Positions 1 to 5,745 of a stretch of DNA of 64,000 bases are shown piece by piece. A program made the position numbers and the translations under genes. Numbering within the stretch: position 1 is the stretch's first letter; the number at the start of each line of letters is the position of its first letter. The notes beneath the pieces are model-generated. The model was given only the letters and a program-made list of their open reading frames with translations. It was not told where the DNA came from and did not search any database. The stretch comes from Pseudomonadota bacterium. Its GTDB lineage: Bacteria; Myxococcota_A; UBA796; GCA-2862545. The DNA lies in NCBI GenBank assembly GCA_005776945.1, contig SXOB01000016.1:1-64000 (forward strand), read 5' to 3'.

Positions 1-951
1 CTGCGAATCCCCGCAGCTGCGACCGGCCTCGTGGGCCTCAAAGCGACCCGCGGACGCATTTCTGTGGCCCCCGACGGAGAAGGTTGGGGCGGCTACGTCC
101 AGTGGGGCGTCCTGACGCGGACCGTGCGCGACACGGCCGCAATCCTCGACGTGATGGCGGGCCCCGAACCCGGCGACCCCTATGCGGCGCCACCTGCGCC
201 AGGACCCTACGCGGCGGAAGTCGGTCGGGACCCCGGTCGGCTCCGCATCGCCTTTTCGGCGGGGTCGCTCTACGGGCGCGCCGTCGATCCCGCTGTCGCC
301 AAGGCCGTTCGCGACGTCGCCGCACACCTCGCGGCGCAGGGCCACGACGTCGAAGAGGCCACGCCGAAACTCGATCGAGACGCACTTGTCAAGGCCTACC
401 TGACCCAGGTCGCCGTGGGCACGGCGGCTGAGGTCGAGACGTTCCGCCGATGGACGGGAAGAACGCCAAGGGCGTCGGATTTCGAACCCGCGACGTGGTT
501 CCTCGTCCAAGTGGGGCGTACGATTCCCGCGTTGGACCTCGCGAAGGCCCGGGACGTCGTTCAAGAAGCTGGGCGCACGATGGCCGAATTCCACGCTCGC
601 CGCGACGTGTTTCTGACGGCGACGACGACCTATATGACGCCGAAAATCGGGGCCCGCGACCTGCCGGCCGCCGACGGGATCGGCCTGGCGGCGCTGCGAT
701 GGGCCCCTGTCCCGCGGGTGCTGCGCGGGGTTCTCGACAGCCTCGCCGAAAAGGCGCTGGAATTTACGCCCAACACGCAACTGTTCAATCAGACCGGACA
801 ACCGGCGATCTCGCTTCCCCTTGCCCACCACGAAGGCCTTCCCATCGGCCTCCAGTTTTCGGGCCGAATGGGCGAAGAGCACGTACTGATCCGCCTGGCC
901 GCGGCCTTGGAGCGCAGTCTGCCTTGGTCGGGTCGACGACCGGCCATCTGA
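1..951 (+). CDS. Amidase family protein, C-terminal part (5' end outside the window)
   Basis: The reading frame is open from base 1, so the start lies upstream of the window. The first residues (LRIPAATGLVGLKATRGR) match the end of the amidase-signature motif, where the Gly/Ser-rich loop carrying the catalytic serines is followed by RxPA..xGLxGLKPTxGR. The rest covers the C-terminal part of an amidase-signature hydrolase, including the late NxTGQPAISLP segment. Such enzymes hydrolyse amides; GatA of the tRNA-dependent amidotransferase is one branch, but no GatB or GatC lies nearby, so a stand-alone amidase is more likely. The substrate cannot be told. The next gene begins 25 bases downstream on the same strand and may be cotranscribed. 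Confidence 0.88.
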   Translation: MRIPAAATGLVGLKATRGRISVAPDGEGWGGYVQWGVLTRTVRDTAAILDVMAGPEPGDPYAAPPAPGPYAAEVGRDPGRLRIAFSAGSLYGRAVDPAVAKAVRDVAAHLAAQGHDVEEATPKLDRDALVKAYLTQVAVGTAAEVETFRRWTGRTPRASDFEPATWFLVQVGRTIPALDLAKARDVVQEAGRTMAEFHARRDVFLTATTTYMTPKIGARDLPAADGIGLAALRWAPVPRVLRGVLDSLAEKALEFTPNTQLFNQTGQPAISLPLAHHEGLPIGLQFSGRMGEEHVLIRLAAALERSLPWSGRRPAI

Positions 952-976
952 TTCGTCCCTACGCCCGAGGTTTCCG

Positions 977-1750
977 GTGTCTCAGATGACGCGCGAGGAG
1001 TTCCCAGTTCATTTCGGGCGGCAGGCCTTTGGCCCGCGGGACACGGCCAGGGCCGGCGACGTCTGGCGTGCGGCCCAGGACGCTGCCGTCGCGGCGAGTG
1101 CAGCACGGGGTTGGCCTCCTTCCCGCTACCGGACCGAGTGTTGCGCCTTCGTCATCCGGGGAATTCGCGGGTTCCACGACGGCGAGGTGCGTTTCGGCGA
1201 CGTCGTCACGGCGCGGACATGGGTAAGCGCGTTCCGCCGAGAGATGTTTTCCTCGCGCCGCGTGGACCTGTTCGTCGAGGGGCGCAGGGTGTTTTCGGGC
1301 GTTCAAGAATGGGTTCACGTCGCGATGCCGGGGATGTCGATTGCGCGGGCGTCCCCCGAACTCGCCGCGTCCTTTGGCGTGGCGGACGGGGCGGCCTGGA
1401 TGGAACCGGAGTGGCCTGAGCTTTCGCCGCGTGAGCCGTCTGATGCCATGGAATTCCAAGCGTGGCATGTGGTCATGGACCCGCTCGACCACATGAATCA
1501 CCCCGCCTACGTGGACGTCGCCGACGAGGTCGTGGCCCGGGTGCTGGCGTCGGAAGGCGAAGCGCCATCGGCCTGGGCGCCCGTGGCCGAGGACGTCGTC
1601 TGGCGAAGCGCCATTCGGGGAGGAGACCTTGTGACGGGCGCGGTTTTGGCGTCCCAGCGCGACGGAACGACGGGGTGGTGGCGCGTGGAATTGCGCGTCG
1701 GCGAGCGGCGCGTGGCGGAGGTGAGGCTGGCGCGAAGGCGGGTGGGGTAG
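977..1750 (+). CDS. Acyl-ACP/acyl-CoA thioesterase-like protein with two hotdog folds
   Basis: This 257-residue protein has the length and layout of a double-hotdog acyl thioesterase. The first half (about residues 5-125) contains an RY..E..A.V.RG...F...VRFGD pattern and the second half holds DPLDHMNHPAYVD, the Asp/His/Asn segment typical of thioesterases and 4-hydroxybenzoyl-CoA thioesterase relatives. It probably releases an acyl chain from ACP or CoA in the cytoplasm. GTG at 977 is chosen because GAGG at 967-970 gives a 6-base spacing; ATG at 986 is the alternative. It follows the amidase by 25 bases and is followed by a region with no clear gene. The substrate cannot be inferred. Confidence 0.72.
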   Translation: MSQMTREEFPVHFGRQAFGPRDTARAGDVWRAAQDAAVAASAARGWPPSRYRTECCAFVIRGIRGFHDGEVRFGDVVTARTWVSAFRREMFSSRRVDLFVEGRRVFSGVQEWVHVAMPGMSIARASPELAASFGVADGAAWMEPEWPELSPREPSDAMEFQAWHVVMDPLDHMNHPAYVDVADEVVARVLASEGEAPSAWAPVAEDVVWRSAIRGGDLVTGAVLASQRDGTTGWWRVELRVGERRVAEVRLARRRVG

Positions 1751-2003
1751 TCGTCCTTCGGCTGTGCGAACATCGTCGCGTGGCGAATCCTCAGCCCCGG
1801 CCCGGGGCGAGCCATCCCGAATATGGCCGCCGATGGGACGACCGCGAACTGGACCCGTACCGATGACCAGCGGACGGACTGCCCGCGTTGGCTACGCCGC
1901 TGGCCCCGCGACGCGACCCGAAGGCGTGGCGGTCGACGGAAGCCGCGAGGGCGTCGAGCGCGGGTCAGCGATCCCGACCTACTCGGGGTCGGAATGGGCT
2001 CGG

Positions 2004-2318
2004 CTACGGGCCCGTCGGTGGCCGCCGCGCCGCCCAGTAACCCGGCTTCCGCCTCGCGTGGGCGACCGCGTAGATCACGACGCGCTCGTCACCCTCGAAC
2101 TCGTAGAACACCAGGTACGGGAAGCGTCGCAGGACGACCCTCCGCCAGGGCGGCGTCCAACCCGGGAACCCGAGCGGATGCTCGCCGACCTGGACGACCG
2201 TCCGGTCGACGGCGGCCAGAAACTCCAGTCCGAGGCCGGGGCGACGCGCCTCGTATCACGCGGCGGTTTCCTCGATCTCGGCGACGGCATCTGCGTGAAC
2301 GACGACGGGCCAGCTCAA
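2004..2318 (-). pseudogene. ParE/RelE-family toxin, interrupted by an in-frame TGA
   Basis: Read from TTG at 2318, which overlaps the antitoxin stop, the frame encodes the N-terminus of a ParE/RelE-type toxin (SWPVVVHADAVAEIEETAA). It then meets TGA at 2256-2258 and continues with YEARRPGLG, VLRRFPYLVFYEFEG and VVIYAVAHARRKPGYW to TAG at 2004-2006. Family members usually have Trp before YEARRPGLG, so a single TGG-to-TGA change explains the break. The full frame of 105 codons including the final stop matches normal family length. Intact toxins of this type inhibit gyrase or cleave mRNA on ribosomes. The product here should be a 20-residue stub unless the codon is read through. The 253 bases beyond it (1751-2003) hold nothing I recognise. 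Confidence 0.8.
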
Positions 2319-2542
2319 GTGCCGCTCAGCCTCCGAAGCACTTGGGCTCGAACATCGGCCCAGGGTCTTGCGTCCGCGGTGCCGGTCGCTCGACGGCGGT
2401 TCAGCTCGTCGAGCCAGGCCGTGTCCCACTCGGGATCCGGACACCCCTCGACGCTATCGATCAGCTCCGCGGCCAGGGCGAGCCGGTCCTCTTCGGGGAG
2501 GCCGAGGGCTTCGATGGCGATGTCGCGGGTCGTCAAGCTCAC
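2315..2542 (-). CDS. Addiction-module antitoxin (Unstab_antitox / TIGR02574-like)
   Basis: A 75-residue helical protein. Its pattern, ALGLPEEDRLALAAELIDSV followed by PDPEWDTAWLDELNRR and a C-terminal WADVRAQVLRRL, is that of the small antitoxins that accompany ParE/RelE-type toxins. The N-terminal helices are thought to dimerise and the C-terminus to wrap the toxin. The start is GTG at 2542 with no good ribosome-binding site; TTG at 2536 is an alternative. It overlaps the toxin frame by 4 bases (TTGA), the expected translational coupling. The partner toxin is interrupted by a stop codon, so this antitoxin looks orphaned. Confidence 0.8.
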   Translation of the reverse strand: MSLTTRDIAIEALGLPEEDRLALAAELIDSVEGCPDPEWDTAWLDELNRRRATGTADARPWADVRAQVLRRLSGT

Positions 2543-2578
2543 GACGACGGTCTATCCGCGAACTGGGCCGTCGTGAGC

Positions 2579-2937
2579 CTAAGGGCCGGAAACGGACTCG
2601 CCCTCGAGCGTCGCGTGGAAGAAGCCTGCACCCACCCACACGGGCTCCTCCATCAGCGTCGTCCTCGGCCTCGACAGCTTCGCCGCCCGGTGCACCGCGA
2701 CCGGGGCCCGAATCGACACCGAGATGCAGATGGCGGTGTTCTCCAGCGATACGTAGCCGAGGAGGGCTTGGATGAAGCGCTCGTCGGCACCGCCCTCGAG
2801 CATCAAGGTGGCGCAGTGTGCCTTCACAGGTGGCACGTCCCCGTTTTCGGGATCTTCGCGGCGAAGACGTGCTGCCGGACGAGTTGCGTCATCCGGTCGG
2901 AGGTGATGGACTCTCCGTTCGCCCCGCTCGCCAGAAG
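2579..2937 (-). pseudogene. Tyrosine recombinase (phage integrase family), decayed C-terminal remnant
   Basis: Two frames together give the C-terminal catalytic region of a tyrosine integrase. The first runs ITSDRMTQLVRQHV..KTGTCHL and hits TGA at 2824-2826. The second continues CATLMLEGGADERFIQALLGY and SLENTAICISVSIR to 2579. Intact relatives read CHLFRHTCATLMLEGGAD..FIQ..LGH..L.TT.IYT.VSIR. The remnant therefore has a stop plus a one-base frameshift just at the HxxRH box. It also has LGH changed to LGY and the nucleophilic Tyr changed to Cys (IYT to ICI). It cannot be an active recombinase. The N-terminal half of the gene is missing and a serine recombinase start lies in its place. Confidence 0.72.
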
Positions 2938-3024
2938 CCCGGCGGATCGCCTCGACCTGATGTCGGCGTGCTGGTCGAGGGTCGAGACGCGGCAGTAGCC
3001 AGCCACCCTCGGAGAGCGCGTCAT
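2938..3024 (-). pseudogene. Serine recombinase (resolvase) N-terminal remnant
   Basis: ATG at 3024 is preceded by GGAGG with an 8-base spacing. It opens a frame reading RVAGYCRVSTLDQHADIRSRR, which matches the start of resolvase/invertase-type serine recombinases (RVALYARVST..Q), including the catalytic Ser in RVST. After about 27 residues the frame runs directly into tyrosine integrase sequence, so only the very N-terminus survives. The retained ribosome-binding site suggests that the truncation followed a deletion that joined two unrelated recombinase genes. Bases 3025-3227 upstream hold no gene I recognise. Confidence 0.6.
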
Positions 3025-3227
3025 GGTGGGGGTTCCTCCACGAGCACTACGCCGTGGACCCGAACCCGTGGACCCGCCCGGAGGTCGGGGAAGGTCGCCG
3101 TCACCGCGCCAGAACCGCTCGACTACGAAAGTCCGGGGCCCGGCGACCGGCGAGGAGGTGGCACCGAAACCGCGTTGAAAACGGCGTCGTCGGGCTGGAA
3201 GGGGTCTACGGACAGCAGGTGCGTGCG

Positions 3228-3494
3228 CTAAGGCACCCACGATGTGGGCTCACCCCGGGCTGCCGCGTCCCAGCACTTCACGCACCACGAGTGGAGGATC
3301 GCGCTGAAGTCCTCCTCCCGGCTCTCAGGAACCTCGCCATCGACGACGAAGGTTCTGACGCAGGCAGGGCACGCGAGCAGACGCACGGCCCCCCCGATCA
3401 TCGTGATCGCGGTGCCCGGATCGCCGGGCTTGATGTGGGGGCAGCACAGCCTCATCGGCTGCCTGCCGTGGGTCTCGCACAGGCACATGCCCAT
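3228..3494 (-). CDS. Small Cys/His-rich protein, putative immunity protein for the adjacent RHS-type toxin
   Basis: 88 residues. The ATG at 3494 shares one base with the TGA of the upstream RHS gene, and a strong GGGAGG lies 6 bases before it, inside the end of that gene. Cys and His residues occur in pairs suited to zinc binding (C4, C6, H9; C17, C18, H20; C42, C45; C71, C74). There is no signal peptide or membrane segment. A small gene directly after a polymorphic-toxin tip, on the same strand and translationally coupled, is the usual place for the cognate immunity gene; that role is inferred from position only. I do not recognise the family with certainty. Confidence 0.6.
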   Translation of the reverse strand: MGMCLCETHGRQPMRLCCPHIKPGDPGTAITMIGGAVRLLACPACVRTFVVDGEVPESREEDFSAILHSWCVKCWDAAARGEPTSWVP

Positions 3495-5095
3495 CAGTTG
3501 CCTCCCTGGCTTTCGAGCCATGCCTTCTGCGCGCTCCCGGTGGTGGGAGCGTCCACCCCTCCCGCCCTGAGCACGTCGCAGGCATGGCTCAAGCAACTGT
3601 TGGTGGAGGCGTTGTAGGGCCCGGTGGGCGTGCCGACGACGCCGCGTTGGTATGCCTGCGCGGCCTCGATGTCCGGCACGGCGATCCTGACGCTCCCTGA
3701 AACGCCGCTCGTGTCGTCGACTACACCGATGGTCGTCGCACCACCTCGCGGGCCTGCTCCGCTAAGCCGCAGTTGCTCGGTGTGGAACGAGCCTCCCGCC
3801 CCTGTCGTCTCGACGGAGATGTTCGGGCCCGACGGGAGATCGTGCTTGAAAACCGTCGCCGTCCCCGATTTTGAGGCATCCGCAACGTCGTCGACAAGTT
3901 TGCTTCCGGCTTCGCCCAAAGCGCTCGCGGCGGATTTCGCGCCCGCCAACGCTTCACCACCGAATTTGGCAATCACCTCACCGCCATTCTTTGCCGCCCG
4001 AATCCCACCCGCTACGCCTGGAGCTCCGGGCACCCAAAGCGACGCAGTGTCCACTCCCACCCCGGCCCAGTCGGCCACCGCAGCTTCTGTATTTCCCGCA
4101 AGCGTGTTGCCGGCTGCCGACACGGCGCCGGCCGCTATACTTAGAACCGTCACGGCAGTTTCCACGACCACGACGGCGACCGGATTCTCCCCGCTCCGAT
4201 CCTGCAGCCGATTCGTATCCCCCCCGGCATACACCCCCGTCAGCCAACCCGGACGCTCGATCCCCTGCGCCGCGCCACGCCACAACAGCGGCTCGGGCTG
4301 CATCCACACCCCGTCACGGAACAACGCGTGACGCGCCCCGTGGTGCACCACCGACAACTCTCGGTCCGGCTCCGAACCGTGCTGGCCGTCCAACGCCCAC
4401 GCCGGGCCCAGCTTCGTCCCCGGCAGCGTCAGGCCATAGGCACCTACAACCTCCCGGTTCTCCACCACCCCCGTCACGCCGTTCGTCACCCACGCCGCGT
4501 GGCCGTCCAGCTCCGCCAGCACCACCTTCGGCTGACCCCCCACCAGACGCAGCCACGGCAATACGGACTCGATCACCTGAGTCGACAACGATCGCCGCGT
4601 GTCCCTCTGCCACCCGTTCCACCGGAACAGCGCCCCCGTCTTCGCGCCGACCGGGTGCGATTCCACCAATAACCGGTCGTCCGCGTCGTACACATACGTC
4701 GCCGACGCCACCACGCCGCCAGGCGTCGACCGCGTGTGCGTCGCCCCCACCAGACGATCCATCCCATCGTAGGTGTACGTCCGCGACAACGACCTCTGGG
4801 TTCCCCCCACCTGCCACGTCGTCGTCCACGACGACATTGTCCCCTTGACAGGCTCCCAGACGTGGTCCTCCCACGTCAGACCCGTCGACAAGGTGCGGCC
4901 CCCCACTTCGGAGAAGCGATTCACGGCGTCGTATGTCCAGAGCCCCTCCGAAGCCCGAAACACCTCCACGGGATGGGTGCCCGCGTCGTAGATGTACGTC
5001 TCCAACGTCGTCATTCCACCCGACGGCTCGCCACCACACGTCCACCCGTCCACGGCCAACGGATTCTGCGAAGGCACCACCCCCGACGCACCCAA
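3494..5095 (-). CDS. RHS/YD-repeat tip protein with C-terminal papain-like toxin candidate (short, probably truncated RHS)
   Basis: 533 residues. The N-terminal half has YD-type repeats (YTYDGMDRLVGATHT, YVYDADDRLLVESHP) and a degenerate RHS core (LDGQHGSEPDRELSVVHHG... NRLQDRSGENP). A hydrophobic linker (about residues 300-370) with SLWVPGAPG is the kind seen before RHS toxin domains. The last 100 residues contain GSFHTEQL (H438) and TNSCLSHACDVLRAGG (C501), an order of His before Cys that suits a circularly permuted papain-like fold. The protein may be an effector delivered between cells, but normal RHS proteins exceed 1000 residues, and the TTG start at 5095 has no good ribosome-binding site. 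It may be a displaced tip cassette. The coupled 88-residue gene downstream may give immunity. Confidence 0.62.
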   Translation of the reverse strand: MGASGVVPSQNPLAVDGWTCGGEPSGGMTTLETYIYDAGTHPVEVFRASEGLWTYDAVNRFSEVGGRTLSTGLTWEDHVWEPVKGTMSSWTTTWQVGGTQRSLSRTYTYDGMDRLVGATHTRSTPGGVVASATYVYDADDRLLVESHPVGAKTGALFRWNGWQRDTRRSLSTQVIESVLPWLRLVGGQPKVVLAELDGHAAWVTNGVTGVVENREVVGAYGLTLPGTKLGPAWALDGQHGSEPDRELSVVHHGARHALFRDGVWMQPEPLLWRGAAQGIERPGWLTGVYAGGDTNRLQDRSGENPVAVVVVETAVTVLSIAAGAVSAAGNTLAGNTEAAVADWAGVGVDTASLWVPGAPGVAGGIRAAKNGGEVIAKFGGEALAGAKSAASALGEAGSKLVDDVADASKSGTATVFKHDLPSGPNISVETTGAGGSFHTEQLRLSGAGPRGGATTIGVVDDTSGVSGSVRIAVPDIEAAQAYQRGVVGTPTGPYNASTNSCLSHACDVLRAGGVDAPTTGSAQKAWLESQGGN

Positions 5096-5157
5096 GGCTA
5101 CGCTGCTCAGGCGCTGCCGCCCGTGACCCCGCCTCCCCTCCGCGCTAGGTTCCTCCC

Positions 5158-5745
5158 GTGGCGCTCATCCTCCTCTTCGCCTGCAGCCTTTCGGCCCACG
5201 CCGTCTACGTCGCCGACGTTGGCGATGGCACCGGTGCGGCGAGCGACGGCCCGCCCCCGCCCGCTCTCACCGCCGAGGGCACGCTCATCCTCTCCGAGAT
5301 CGTCGACCACGCCGACGACACCGCGAGCTTCGTCGAGTTGCGGAACGCGTCGTCCGACCCGCTGACCCTCGACGGCAGCTGGCGCCTGCGCCGCTACACG
5401 TCGTCGGCCCCCGTCGAGTCGGGCTTGCCGGCCCTCGACGTCCCCCCCGGCGGCACCGTCGTCATCGCCGCCGACCAGACCGGCTTCTCCGACGCCTTTG
5501 GCGTCTCGCCCGACGGCGTCAGCGCCATCGCCACCGGCAACGGGGACGACGCCTACGCGCTCATTCGCGACGGCGAGGTCGTCGACCTCTTCGGCGAAGA
5601 GAGCGTCGACGGCACCGATACCCCTTGGGACTACACGAACGGGGTCGCCGCCCGCAACGGCAGCGTCACCGTCGGCTCGACGACGTGGCTCGCCGAGGAA
5701 TGGACGCTGACGCCGGGCACGGACGCCGCCACCCCCGGCAGTTGA
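5158..5745 (+). CDS. Secreted lamin-tail-domain (LTD-like) protein
   Basis: 195 residues. A signal peptide (ALILLFACSLSAHA) is followed by an LTD-like beta-sandwich: LILSEIVDHADDTASFVELRN, then LDGSWRLRRY, PPGGTVVIAADQ and DAYALIRDGEVVDLFG. Lamin-tail domains in bacteria are found in extracellular or surface proteins, often near nucleases or phosphatases. No catalytic residues are visible, so its role is unknown. GTG at 5158 is preceded by AGG at 5147-5149. It is divergent from the RHS gene, with 62 bases between starts, and its stop overlaps the next gene's ATG by one base (TGATG), implying cotranscription with the helicase. Confidence 0.66.
   Translation: MALILLFACSLSAHAVYVADVGDGTGAASDGPPPPALTAEGTLILSEIVDHADDTASFVELRNASSDPLTLDGSWRLRRYTSSAPVESGLPALDVPPGGTVVIAADQTGFSDAFGVSPDGVSAIATGNGDDAYALIRDGEVVDLFGEESVDGTDTPWDYTNGVAARNGSVTVGSTTWLAEEWTLTPGTDAATPGS

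Noticed and set aside
2256-2258. TGA read as Trp genome-wide
   Set aside because: Many other genes in the window, such as moaD, moaE, thiL and the CNNM genes, end naturally at TGA, so the code is standard and the toxin stop is local.
1764-2998. Long plus-strand open frames (up to 391 codons) over the accessory patch
   Set aside because: They are Arg/Pro-rich shadows of the antitoxin, toxin and integrase remnants on the other strand, with no recognisable domain.
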